A stretch of 42,690 nucleotides of DNA, taken from positions 1 through 42,690 of the forward strand of contig NZ_BIMK01000033.1 of assembly GCF_004001045.1 (NCBI RefSeq), written 5' to 3'. The notes beneath the pieces were generated by a model. It did not search any database, was not told where the DNA came from, and saw only the letters and a list, made by a program, of their open reading frames with translations. The translations under genes were made by a program, and so were the position numbers. Below are positions 8,286 through 19,498 of the stretch, one piece after another. Source of the stretch: Paenibacillus chibensis (GTDB taxonomy: Bacteria > Bacillota > Bacilli > Paenibacillales > Paenibacillaceae). The first letter of the stretch is position 1. Each line of letters opens with the position of its first letter.

Positions 8286-8415
8286 GGAATGCCGCAAGGG
8301 AGGCCAAGCTGCCTCTTTCGCCTTGGCGTCTGCCTTTATCGCTCGAGTGGCGCGTCAAATGTATTCCTGACATGGTCCGGTATCCTGAATTTAGTTTCTT
8401 GGGACCGGGCTTTTT
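8274..8415 (+). terminator. Riboswitch expression platform: antiterminator and intrinsic terminator
   Basis: Terminator: GTCCGGT (8375-8381) pairs with ACCGGGC (8404-8410, one wobble), extended by TCC/GGG with a bulged A, then T5. Antiterminator: CCGGAC (8274-8279), which is part of the P3/P1 side of the aptamer, is exactly complementary to GTCCGG (8375-8380). The two folds are mutually exclusive, giving ligand-induced termination. The rest of the 523-nt gap before purE is leader RNA with smaller hairpins. Confidence 0.85.
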
Positions 8416-8481
8416 GGTCTTATTTTCGGCTTGAATAGAAAAATAGCTCTTAAAAAACCAACAGGAAAGCAGGTAGAGAAC

Positions 8482-8967
8482 ATGTCAGCATCGGTCGCTG
8501 TCATCATGGGCAGCAAATCGGATTGGGAAACGATGCAGCACGCTTGCAAGGTGCTCGATGAACTGAATATTCCATACGAGAAAAAGGTCGTCTCCGCGCA
8601 TCGCACGCCGGATTTGATGTTTACCTTTGCGGAAGAAGCGGCAGAGCGGGGCATTAAAGTCATCATCGCGGGTGCGGGTGGAGCCGCGCATTTGCCGGGA
8701 ATGGTGGCCGCCAAGACGGTGCTGCCGGTGATCGGCGTGCCGGTGCAGACGAAGGCGCTGAACGGGCTGGATTCCCTGCTTTCGATCGTGCAGATGCCGG
8801 GCGGCATTCCTGTGGCTACGGTGGCCATCGGCCAGGCGGGAGCCACGAACGCGGGCCTGCTGGCCGCACAAATTCTCGGGGCGACGGATTCGGTCATTCA
8901 AAACCGGGTCCAGGCACGGCGGGATCATATCCGCAATGAAGTGTTGGAAAGCAGTGAGACATTATGA
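8482..8967 (+). CDS. purE: N5-carboxyaminoimidazole ribonucleotide mutase
   Basis: A 161-residue class I PurE that moves the carboxylate of N5-CAIR to C4, giving CAIR. The signature MGSKSDWETM lies near the N-terminus, SAHRTPD supplies the catalytic histidine, and the GAGGAAHLPGM glycine-rich loop follows. Length is that of the bacterial mutase. The ATG 8482 start matches family length; an upstream extension (17 codons) would run into the riboswitch terminator. It is the first gene of the operon and overlaps purK by ATGA. Confidence 0.97.
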   Translation: MSASVAVIMGSKSDWETMQHACKVLDELNIPYEKKVVSAHRTPDLMFTFAEEAAERGIKVIIAGAGGAAHLPGMVAAKTVLPVIGVPVQTKALNGLDSLLSIVQMPGGIPVATVAIGQAGATNAGLLAAQILGATDSVIQNRVQARRDHIRNEVLESSETL

Positions 8968-10151
8968 TGAAGGAACAGGCAAGCAGACAGCAAAACCAGG
9001 TGAAAACACTCCTTCCGGGCTCAACAATCGGCGTATTGGGCGGAGGACAGCTCGGACGGATGATGGCGCTCTCCGGAACGGCCATGGGTTACCGCTTCAT
9101 TACGCTGGACCCGACGCCATCGGCGCCGTGCGGACAGGTTGCTCCGCAGATCGAAGCCTCTTACGGCGACGAAGCCGCGGCACGGAATCTGGCGCTGGCC
9201 TCGGATGTCATTACGTATGAATTCGAAAATGTAGACGCGGGCGTAGCCGCTCTGCTCGAAGCGGAATCGTACGTGCCGCAGGGAAGCGCGCTGCTCTACA
9301 CGACGCAGCATCGACTGCGGGAGAAGCGGGCGATTGAAGCCGCCGGGGTGCCGGTAGCTCCATACCGCGAAATCACGGATTTACACAGCCTGCTGCAAGC
9401 GGCTGAGGAGCTCGGCCTTCCGTGCGTGCTGAAGACGGCAACCGGCGGTTATGACGGCAAAGGACAAGCGGTTATTCGTTCAGCGGATGAGCTGGAGAAG
9501 GCCTATCAGGAGCTTGCCGCTTCCGGTAGAGAGCTGGTGCTCGAGAAGTTCATTGCTTTTGCAGCCGAAGTTTCCGTGATTGCCGCGCGCAGTCCCCAAG
9601 GGGAAGTGAAGAGCTTCCACGTGTCGGAAAACGTCCATGTGGACGGGATTCTTCATTTGTCGATCGTGCCGGCAAGAATAGATGATCGTATACAGCGTGA
9701 AGCGCGGAAGCTGGCGGAAAAGCTGGCGGAAAGCCTGGATGTGGCCGGCCTGCTGGCCGTGGAAATGTTCGTGGCTAAGAACGGAGAGCTGTACGTTAAC
9801 GAAGTGGCTCCACGGCCGCATAATTCCGGACATTACACGATGGAGGCCTGCGCAACGTCGCAGTTTGAACAGCATCTGCGGGCGATTTGCAATCTTCCGC
9901 TCGGGGATACGACGCTGCTGAGTCCCGTTGTGATGGTGAACGTGCTGGGACAGCATTTGGAAGAAGTTGTGAAGCGTACGGGCATGAGGGATCACGCCCT
10001 TGATGAATACGGCATTGTGCCTAAGCTCCATTTATATGGAAAGAATGAAAGCAAGACCGGCCGCAAAATGGGCCATATCAATCTGTTATGCAAGGATGTT
10101 CAGCATGCGCTGGACTGGATCGAACAAACTCAAATTTGGAGGCAAGGATAA
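8964..10151 (+). CDS. purK: N5-carboxyaminoimidazole ribonucleotide synthase
   Basis: A 395-residue ATP-grasp enzyme that uses ATP and bicarbonate to carboxylate AIR, feeding PurE. The N-terminal GVLGGGQLGRM glycine-rich loop and the ATP-grasp segment with KTATGGYDGKGQ are clear; NEVAPRPHNSGH is the typical metal/ATP-binding loop. The start codon overlaps the purE stop (ATGA), implying translational coupling. The N-terminus is about 15 residues longer than Bacillus subtilis PurK. Confidence 0.97.
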   Translation: MMKEQASRQQNQVKTLLPGSTIGVLGGGQLGRMMALSGTAMGYRFITLDPTPSAPCGQVAPQIEASYGDEAAARNLALASDVITYEFENVDAGVAALLEAESYVPQGSALLYTTQHRLREKRAIEAAGVPVAPYREITDLHSLLQAAEELGLPCVLKTATGGYDGKGQAVIRSADELEKAYQELAASGRELVLEKFIAFAAEVSVIAARSPQGEVKSFHVSENVHVDGILHLSIVPARIDDRIQREARKLAEKLAESLDVAGLLAVEMFVAKNGELYVNEVAPRPHNSGHYTMEACATSQFEQHLRAICNLPLGDTTLLSPVVMVNVLGQHLEEVVKRTGMRDHALDEYGIVPKLHLYGKNESKTGRKMGHINLLCKDVQHALDWIEQTQIWRQG

Positions 10152-10154
10152 CCC

Positions 10155-11450
10155 ATGATCGAACGTTACAGCAGACCGGAAATGCGGGCCATCTGGACCG
10201 AGGAAAACAAGTTTAAGGCTTGGCTAGAAGTGGAACTTTGCGCATGCGAGGCATGGGCGGAGCTGGGAGTCATTCCGAAGGAAGACACCAAGCTGCTTCG
10301 TGAGAACGCTACATTCAACATTGACCGCATCTATGAAATCGAGCAGGAAACGCGTCATGACGTCATCGCCTTTACGCGCACCGTATCCGAAAGCTTGGGG
10401 GCGGAGCGCAAATGGGTGCATTACGGCCTGACTTCAACTGACGTCGTGGACACGGCTCTTGGATACCTGCTTCGTCAAGCCAATGAAATTATTGAAGCGG
10501 ATTTGATCCGTTTCATTGATATTTTGAAGGACAAGGCGATTGCTTACAAAGATACGCCAATGATGGGCCGCACGCATGGCGTGCATGCCGAGCCGACGAC
10601 GTTCGGACTCAAAATGGCTTTGTGGTATGAGGAAATGAAGCGGAATCTGGAGCGTTTCCGCCACGCGGCCAAAGGCGTGGAATTCGGTAAAATCTCCGGT
10701 GCCGTCGGTACCTATGCGAATATCGATCCGTTCGTGGAGGAATTCGTATGCAAAAAGCTCGGCACCAGCCCGGCGCCGATCTCGACGCAAACGCTGCAGC
10801 GTGACCGCCATGCCGAGTATATGGCGACGCTTGCGCTGATCGCGACCTCCCTCGACAAATTCGCGACGGAAATCCGCGCCCTGCAAAAGAGCGAAGTGCG
10901 CGAGGTGGAAGAAGCTTTTGCCAAGGGTCAGAAGGGCTCGTCGGCGATGCCGCATAAACGCAATCCGATCGGCTGCGAGAACATCTCCGGTCTTTCGCGC
11001 GTGATCCGCGGACATATGGTAACCGCATATGAGGACGTGGCGCTCTGGCATGAACGCGACATCTCGCATTCCTCCGTGGAACGGATTATTCTGCCGGATG
11101 CGACCATGCTGCTGAACTACATGCTGAACCGTTTCGGCAACATCGTCAAAAACCTGACCGTTTTCCCGGAAAACATGAAACGCAACATGAGCCGCACTTA
11201 CGGCGTACCGTTCTCCGGACGTTTGTTGACCAAACTGATCGACAAGGGCTTCAGCCGCGAGCAAGCGTATGATACCGTGCAGCCGCGCGCGATGCAGGCT
11301 TGGGAAGAACAGCGCCAATTCCGCGATATCGTGGAATCGACGCCGGAAATTACGAGCGTGCTCAGCGCGGAAGACATTGAAGATGCCTTCAATCCAACCT
11401 GGCACCTGAAGCATGTCGATACCATTTTCAAAAAGCTGGGCCTGATCTAA
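10155..11450 (+). CDS. purB: Adenylosuccinate lyase
   Basis: A 431-residue fumarase/aspartase-superfamily lyase. It acts twice in purine synthesis, splitting fumarate from SAICAR and from adenylosuccinate. The signature loop SSAMPHKRNP (from about 262) carries the catalytic serine, and GRTHGVHAEPTTFG supplies active-site histidines. It starts three bases after the purK stop; GGAGG is upstream with a longish spacing. Full length with no anomalies. Confidence 0.98.
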   Translation: MIERYSRPEMRAIWTEENKFKAWLEVELCACEAWAELGVIPKEDTKLLRENATFNIDRIYEIEQETRHDVIAFTRTVSESLGAERKWVHYGLTSTDVVDTALGYLLRQANEIIEADLIRFIDILKDKAIAYKDTPMMGRTHGVHAEPTTFGLKMALWYEEMKRNLERFRHAAKGVEFGKISGAVGTYANIDPFVEEFVCKKLGTSPAPISTQTLQRDRHAEYMATLALIATSLDKFATEIRALQKSEVREVEEAFAKGQKGSSAMPHKRNPIGCENISGLSRVIRGHMVTAYEDVALWHERDISHSSVERIILPDATMLLNYMLNRFGNIVKNLTVFPENMKRNMSRTYGVPFSGRLLTKLIDKGFSREQAYDTVQPRAMQAWEEQRQFRDIVESTPEITSVLSAEDIEDAFNPTWHLKHVDTIFKKLGLI

Positions 11451-11518
11451 CTAAGGATCGCTTTCGGATGGATAGAGTGATTTGGGACTGAGGACGAAGA
11501 AAAATGGGGAGGATTCAC

Positions 11519-12406
11519 ATGACATCACCGGCCGTATCCACTGCTGTGGAACTTGTTGCCGCGCCGCTGCTTTACAAAGGCAAGGTACGTGAGCTGTATG
11601 ATTTGGGAGAACATATGCTGGTCGTTGTCACAGACCGGATTTCTGCTTTTGATTATGTGCTGGACCCGGCCGTTCCGGAAAAAGGGAATGTGCTGAACCG
11701 GCTCAGCGCGTTCTGGTTTGAACAAACAGCGGACCTGATGGCCAACCACGTCGTTCACACCGATGTGGAGCTACTCGGGGATATCGCGAAGGATAAAGCG
11801 CTGCTCAAAGACCGGATCATGGTCGTCCGCAAAGCCGAGCGCATCGACATGGAATGCGTGGTCCGGGGTTATATCACCGGTGGCGGCTGGAGGCAGTATC
11901 AGGCCTCCGGCGAGATCAACGGGATCAAGCTTCCGGAGGGCATGCGCAAGAACGAGGCATTTCCGGAGCCGATCTTCACGCCCGCCGCGAAAAACGACGT
12001 CGGACATGACGAAGACATTTCGATGGAGCGGATGATGCAGCTGATCGGCGGGGAGCTCGCGCTGGAGCTGCAGGAAAAGAGCCTGAAGCTGTACGGCTTC
12101 GCCCGTGATTACTGTGCGGAGCGCGGCATCATACTGGCAGATTGCAAGTTCGAATTCGGCATCCTGGACGGCAAAGTGATTCTCATTGATGAAATCTTCA
12201 CGCCGGACGCTTCCCGGTTCTGGGCCAAGGAGAATTACGCGCTGGACATCGAGATCGACAGCATGGATAAGGAGCCGGTACGCACGTACCTGGCCTCCAC
12301 GACCTGGGACAAGAACAGCCAGCCGGATCCGCTGCCCGATGAAGTGGTGGAGGAAACGACCCGGCGGTACATGGATATTTATCGCCGATTGACCGAGCAG
12401 GCTTAA
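11519..12406 (+). CDS. purC: SAICAR synthetase (long form)
   Basis: Phosphoribosylaminoimidazole-succinocarboxamide synthase joins aspartate to CAIR with ATP. The N-terminal KGKVRELYDL and TDRISAFDYVL segments are diagnostic. At 295 residues it is of the longer, yeast-sized form rather than the ~240-residue Bacillus subtilis form; the extra length includes YITGGGWRQYQASGEI and a longer C-terminus. ATG 11519 is chosen because GGGGAGG lies six bases upstream; an ATG at 11504 would precede that site. It is followed by an unusual 411-bp gap within the operon. Confidence 0.96.
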   Translation: MTSPAVSTAVELVAAPLLYKGKVRELYDLGEHMLVVVTDRISAFDYVLDPAVPEKGNVLNRLSAFWFEQTADLMANHVVHTDVELLGDIAKDKALLKDRIMVVRKAERIDMECVVRGYITGGGWRQYQASGEINGIKLPEGMRKNEAFPEPIFTPAAKNDVGHDEDISMERMMQLIGGELALELQEKSLKLYGFARDYCAERGIILADCKFEFGILDGKVILIDEIFTPDASRFWAKENYALDIEIDSMDKEPVRTYLASTTWDKNSQPDPLPDEVVEETTRRYMDIYRRLTEQA

Positions 12407-12817
12407 GGGATGTCGTAAGGTTACTGAGATTTGTAAATCAGTTTCAGCGATTCAGAATGGAATATTCCAATGTGCCTAGTAAGTGTCAAAAGCAGCATAG
12501 GGGACTGAAACTAAAAAAGCTATAAAGAAAGAACAGGTTAAGCAGAAATGAACTGTAGAAGTAATCTACTTCAACGGAGCAGGCGGATTTATTCTGAAGA
12601 AGCGTAGCGTTCGCCTTTGTCATCGGATCTCAACCTTTGAGGATAAAATTAAAAGAGATTCGAGGACAACAGCGATCGTAAGAATAATCCGCATGCGCAG
12701 TGATGACAGGCTCACAAAATCTTTTTTATAGCTACGTCCTCATAGCATGTGTTTTAGAACTTATCCAAACTATATTTTATGCTCATTCTATCTAACCTGA
12801 GGAGGAACCAGAGGAAT
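12407..12817 (+). other. 411-bp gap between purC and purS with structured repeat
   Basis: No gene is seen. Contents: a perfect palindrome TGGAATATTCCA (12458-12469), a small hairpin GAAGT/ACTTC (12558-12572), copy 1 of the dispersed structured repeat (12569-12706), and an outer 9-bp inverted repeat AGCTATAAA/TTTATAGCT (12518-12526 and 12725-12733) enclosing it. The right end carries the purS ribosome site. There is no T-run terminator, so transcription probably continues. Confidence 0.8.
12569..12706 (+). repeat. Dispersed structured repeat, copy 1
   Basis: A 138-bp element that folds on itself. The outer stem is 12583-12594 with 12682-12692 (11 bp, one bulge). The inner stem is 12617-12631 with 12655-12669 (15 positions, one mismatch, one G-U pair), with further pairs between. 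A second copy lies at 29967-30103 in reverse orientation. By hand alignment the 5' arm is 44/51 and the 3' arm 33/40 identical, while the central stem differs in sequence yet pairs in both. No transposase is encoded. Confidence 0.85.
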
Positions 12818-13063
12818 ATGTTGAAAGCTACGGTCTATGTCACAATCAAGCAAGGCGTTCTCGATCCGCAAGGCGTTGCGGTGCAGGGGGCACTGCATTC
12901 GATGGGTTTTCAGGAAGTGGAAAGTGTCCGCATCGGGAAATACATGGAGCTGAGCCTAAACACGGATAACCGTGAAGAGGCCGAGCGCCAGCTCAAAGCG
13001 ATGTGCGAAAAGCTTTTGGCAAACACGGTGGTTGAGGATTACCGTTACGAATTGGAGGGCTAA
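12818..13063 (+). CDS. purS: FGAM synthase, PurS subunit
   Basis: An 81-residue small subunit of the three-part phosphoribosylformylglycinamidine synthase (PurS-PurQ-PurL). It opens LKATVYVTIKQGVLDPQG and contains GKYMELSL, typical of PurS, which channels ammonia from PurQ to PurL. The start is ATG 12818; AGGAGG (12799-12804) and a nearer AGAGG are upstream. It lies five bases before purQ. The operon's 5' part is separated from it by the repeat-bearing gap. Confidence 0.96.
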   Translation: MLKATVYVTIKQGVLDPQGVAVQGALHSMGFQEVESVRIGKYMELSLNTDNREEAERQLKAMCEKLLANTVVEDYRYELEG

Positions 13064-13068
13064 CATCC

Positions 13069-13732
13069 ATGAAATTTGCAGTTCTCGTCTTTCCCGGCTC
13101 CAACTGTGATATCGACTGCTACAAAGCGGTGGAAGAAGTTGGAGAGCCTGTCGATTACGTGTGGCATACCGCTACCGATCTTTCCGCATATGACTGCATT
13201 CTGGTTCCAGGCGGATTTTCATACGGCGACTATTTGCGCTGCGGGGCGATTTCCCGGTTTGCGCCAGTCATGAACGAAGTGGCCAAGGCCGCGGAGCAAG
13301 GCAAGTACATCCTCGGCATCTGCAACGGATTTCAGATTTTGACGGAAGCGGGCCTGCTGCCCGGAGCGCTCTTGCGCAATACGTCCATGAAGTTCCGCTG
13401 CCATGATACAGTGCTTAACGTCGTGAATAACCAAACACCGTTCACCCATGATTTTGCCGAGAACGAAGAAATCATCATTCCGATCGCGCATGGCGAAGGC
13501 AACTACTACTGTGACGAAGCAACGCTGAAGCAGCTTCAGCAGAACAATCAGATTATTTTCACATACAAGGACAACCCGAACGGATCGCTGGCCGATATTG
13601 CCGGGATCTCGAATGAACAGGGCAATGTCGTCGGCATGATGCCGCATCCGGAGCGGGCTGTCAGCGAGCTCCTGGGCTCGGCAGACGGAAAACGCATGTT
13701 TACATCAATCCTGAAGGCTTGGAGGGATACCC

Positions 13733-13755
<23 letters not shown>
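13069..13755 (+). CDS. purQ: FGAM synthase, PurQ glutaminase subunit
   Basis: A 228-residue class I glutamine amidotransferase supplying ammonia to PurL. The nucleophile is C85 in LGICNGFQ; H193 and E195 in MMPHPERA complete the triad. GGAGGG is nine bases before the ATG. Its 3' end overlaps purL by 23 bp, consistent with coupled translation of complex subunits. Confidence 0.98.
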
Positions 13756-15960
<2,205 letters not shown>

Positions 15961-15976
<16 letters not shown>

Positions 15977-17442
15977 CACCTCAAACGCTGTGGACCGGAG
16001 ACTATTATAACGAAGGGGCCGGCAAGGAGGGCCTCTTCGACAAATTGAAGGAAGAATGCGGCGTATTCGGCGTGTACGGACATCCGGATGCTTCGTCCCT
16101 CTCTTACTACGGGCTGCATGCCTTACAGCACCGCGGGGAAGAGAGCGCAGGCATCTGCGTGAGCGACGGGGACGAGTTCCATTACCACCGCGGCATGGGG
16201 CTGGTGAAGGAAGTATTCGACAAGGATATGCTGTCGTCTCTTAGCGGCTCGATCTCCATCGGCCATGTGCGTTATTCCACGAGCGGGGACAGCAAGCTGA
16301 CCAATGCCCAGCCGCTGGTGTTCAAGTACCGTGCCGGTGACCTTGCGGTTGCCACCAACGGGAATATCGTGAACGCGCCGCAAATCCGGCGCGAGCTGGA
16401 GGAGAGCGGCTCGATTTTTCAGACGACAAGCGATACCGAAGTCATCGCGCATCTGATCGCCCGCTCCTCCAAAGATTTGATCGAGGCGGCGAAAGATGCG
16501 TTCAACCGCATCGTCGGCGGATATGCGTTCCTGATCATGACCAACGACAAGCTGCTGGTAGCATCTGATCCGCATGGTCTGCGTCCGCTCAGCATGGCAA
16601 GGCTCGGAGACGCTTATATTTTTGCTTCCGAAACCTGCGCGTTCGAAACGATTGGCGCCGAGCATGTGCGTGATATCGAGCCGGGTGAGCTGTTGGTGCT
16701 GGACCGTGACGGTCTGCGTGAGGATCGTTTCGAAGAGAAGAAGCACCGCAAAGCGCTGTGCGCGATGGAGTATATTTATTTTGCCCGTCCGGACAGCGAC
16801 ATGAACGGCTCCAATCAGCATGCCGCGCGCAAGCGGATGGGCAGCCGGATGGCACTTGAATCGTTTATCGATGCGGATATCGTCACCGGCGTCCCGGATT
16901 CCAGTATTTCCGCGGCGATCGGTTATGCCGAACAGACCGGCATTCCTTATGAGCTCGGGCTCATCAAGAATAAATACACCGGCCGGACCTTTATCCAGCC
17001 AAGCCAGGAGCTGCGCGAGCAGGGTGTCAAGATGAAGCTGAGCGCCGTGCGGCGCGTGGTGGAAGGCCAGCGCGTGGTCATGATCGATGATTCCATCGTT
17101 CGCGGAACGACCTCGCGCCGGATCGTCAATTTGCTTCGCGAAGCGGGAGCGACCGAGGTGCATGTGCGGATTACTTCGCCTCCGTTCAAAAATCCATGCT
17201 TTTATGGCATCGATACGCCGGACCGGCGCGAGCTGATTGCTTCGTCGCGATCCATCGAGGAAATCTGCAAGGAGATCAACGCGGATTCGCTGGCATTCTT
17301 AAGTCCGGAAGGCTTGATCGCGTCCATTGCAGGGGATCATGCGGAGGATTACAAAGGCGGCCTGTGCCTGGCCTGCTTCGATAATGATTATCCGACGCGG
17401 CTGGATTTTAACGGTGAAGAGAAATTCGGCTGCAGCTGCTAA
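15961..17442 (+). CDS. purF: Amidophosphoribosyltransferase
   Basis: A 493-residue enzyme for the first committed step, PRPP plus glutamine to phosphoribosylamine. The N-terminal glutaminase nucleophile is expected to be C33 in KEECGVFG, exposed by propeptide removal; the putative 32-residue propeptide is longer than the 11 residues of Bacillus subtilis PurF. The PRPP loop is VVMIDDSIVRGTTSRR. Cysteines in ALCAMEY, FKNPCFYG and CLACFD match the four ligands of the Bacillus-type 4Fe-4S cluster that makes the enzyme oxygen-sensitive. It overlaps purL. Confidence 0.97.
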
Positions 17443-17552
17443 ACAGGTAAGACGGTAAGCTGTTTTATTTAAACAGATGAATGATTTATCAGGTTGCAGA
17501 TATGCTGCGCAAGGGCAAATGAAAACAATGCTGAAGGGAAGTGTCGTGGGAA

Positions 17553-18593
17553 GTGTCTGAGGCCTACAAAAATGCCGGTGTCGATATCGCGGCCGGGAAT
17601 GAAGCGGTAGAACGCATGAAGAAGCACGTAAAACGGACGTTCCGTCCCGAAGTCATGACCGATCTTGGCGGCTTCGGCGCGCTGTTCGGACTGAACAAGG
17701 ATAAATATGAGGAACCGGTGCTCGTGTCCGGAACGGACGGGGTTGGCACGAAGCTGAAAATTGCCTTCGCCATGGATCGCCATGATACCATCGGGATCGA
17801 TGCGGTTGCGATGTGCGTGAATGATATTGTCGTGCAAGGCGCAGAGCCGCTATTTTTCCTGGATTATCTGGCCTGTGACAAGGTTGTGCCTGAAAAGATC
17901 GAGGCCATCGTGGCTGGGATCGCAGAAGGCTGCCATCAATCCGGCTGCGCGTTGATCGGCGGCGAAACGGCGGAAATGCCCGGCATGTATGCCGAAGGCG
18001 AATACGACATTGCCGGCTTTACTGTTGGCGTTGTCGATAAGAGCAAAATCATCAACGGCTCCACCATCGCTCCCGGCGACACCGTCATTGGACTGGCTTC
18101 CAGCGGCGTGCACAGCAACGGCTTTTCGCTCGTGCGCAAGCTTCTGCTGGAGCAGGCAGGCTTGCAGCTGCAGGATTCGGTTCCAGAGCTTGGAGGCACC
18201 CTGGGAGATACGCTCCTTGAGCCGACCAAAATCTACGTCAAACCGCTGCTCGCGCTGCTGGAGAAGCTGCAGGTCAAAGGCATGGCCCATATTACCGGGG
18301 GCGGATTCATCGAAAACATTCCGCGGATGCTTCCTGACGACGTGAATGTCGACATCGATTACGGCTCTTGGCCAATCTTGCCGATCTTCGAGCTGATGCA
18401 GCGCAAAGGCTCGATTATGAACCGCGATATGTTCACGACCTTCAATATGGGGATCGGTCTCGTGCTCGTGGTCGCTTCTGAAGATGCGGACAAAGCGCTG
18501 GCACTGTTAAAGGAACAGGGCGAAGAGGCTTATCGGATCGGAAAAGTAACCCCTGGCGAGTCGGTGGTCACTTTTACGGGAGCTGACGTTTAA
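17553..18593 (+). CDS. purM: AIR synthetase
   Basis: Phosphoribosylformylglycinamidine cyclo-ligase closes the imidazole ring of FGAM with ATP to give AIR. The SGTDGVGTKLKIA and GGETAEMPGMY segments are diagnostic. GTG 17553 is chosen because it yields SEAYKNAGVDI at the N-terminus and exactly 346 residues, as in Bacillus subtilis. GTG 17541 is also in frame but almost touches the AAGGGA site (17534-17539). The stop overlaps the purN start (TAATG). A 110-nt gap with a small hairpin separates it from purF. Confidence 0.96.
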   Translation: MSEAYKNAGVDIAAGNEAVERMKKHVKRTFRPEVMTDLGGFGALFGLNKDKYEEPVLVSGTDGVGTKLKIAFAMDRHDTIGIDAVAMCVNDIVVQGAEPLFFLDYLACDKVVPEKIEAIVAGIAEGCHQSGCALIGGETAEMPGMYAEGEYDIAGFTVGVVDKSKIINGSTIAPGDTVIGLASSGVHSNGFSLVRKLLLEQAGLQLQDSVPELGGTLGDTLLEPTKIYVKPLLALLEKLQVKGMAHITGGGFIENIPRMLPDDVNVDIDYGSWPILPIFELMQRKGSIMNRDMFTTFNMGIGLVLVVASEDADKALALLKEQGEEAYRIGKVTPGESVVTFTGADV

Positions 18594-19222
18594 TGAGCGC
18601 ATACCGTATTGCCGTGTTTGCTTCAGGCGAAGGCAGCAATTTTCAGGCCTTGGCGGAAGCCGCGACTGCAGGTACGCTGGGCGGGGCGGAAATCGCCCTG
18701 CTCGTCTGCGATAAGCCTGCCGCGCCTGTCGTTCAACGGGCGGAACGGCTCGGCATCCCTGCTTTTATATTCAAGCCGAAGGATTATGAGTCCCGCGAGG
18801 CTTATGAGCGCGAGATCGTCCGGCGCCTCGAGGAGCTTCAAGTGGATCTGATCGTGCTCGCGGGTTATATGCGGCTGCTGACTCCGGTTATTGTTCAGCA
18901 GTACGCAGGCCGCCTGATCAATATTCACCCGTCGCTGCTGCCTGCGTTTCCGGGGAAAGACGCGATCGGACAGGCGCTGGCATATGGGGTGAAGCTCAGC
19001 GGCGTTACGGTTCATTTTGTCGATGAAGGCATGGATACGGGGCCGATCATTGCTCAGCGAGCGCTGGAAGTAACCTCGGGAGCGAACGCTGAATCATTCG
19101 CGAACGCTGTCCATGAAGTCGAAAGAGAGCTGTATCCTGAGGTGGTTTCCTGGTTTGCCCGCGGCTGGGTGACTTTGGATGGCCGTCACGTGACCGTTGC
19201 GGGCGCACACGGGCAAAAATGA
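18593..19222 (+). CDS. purN: GAR formyltransferase (folate-dependent)
   Basis: A 209-residue phosphoribosylglycinamide formyltransferase using 10-formyltetrahydrofolate. It has the N-terminal FASGEGSNFQAL loop, the INIHPSLLPAFPG segment with catalytic Asn and His, and HFVDEGMDTGPII with the catalytic Asp. Its start codon shares a base with the purM stop. A 276-nt gap without any gene or clear structure follows before purH. Confidence 0.97.
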   Translation: MSAYRIAVFASGEGSNFQALAEAATAGTLGGAEIALLVCDKPAAPVVQRAERLGIPAFIFKPKDYESREAYEREIVRRLEELQVDLIVLAGYMRLLTPVIVQQYAGRLINIHPSLLPAFPGKDAIGQALAYGVKLSGVTVHFVDEGMDTGPIIAQRALEVTSGANAESFANAVHEVERELYPEVVSWFARGWVTLDGRHVTVAGAHGQK

Positions 19223-19498
19223 GGACGCAGACGACAAGTTCGGCGCATTCTTGAATCATTATTTTAATATTTTGTCACCGAGCGGTTTCAAAATGGGTAC
19301 GTGCATTCGATATTTCTCGGGAAATAATAAGGGTTCATCGAAAGTTAGCGTTTTTGCGCGAGGAACAGGGAGGAACACGTCATCATTCTCATCCGTCCCC
19401 ATATATTCACCTTCGCATTACATAGCGATCTAAATCTGGGGGTTCGTAAGTGGATTTGAAGTGTCTTCCCATCTTCAACTACAAAGGAGGAGCATATT

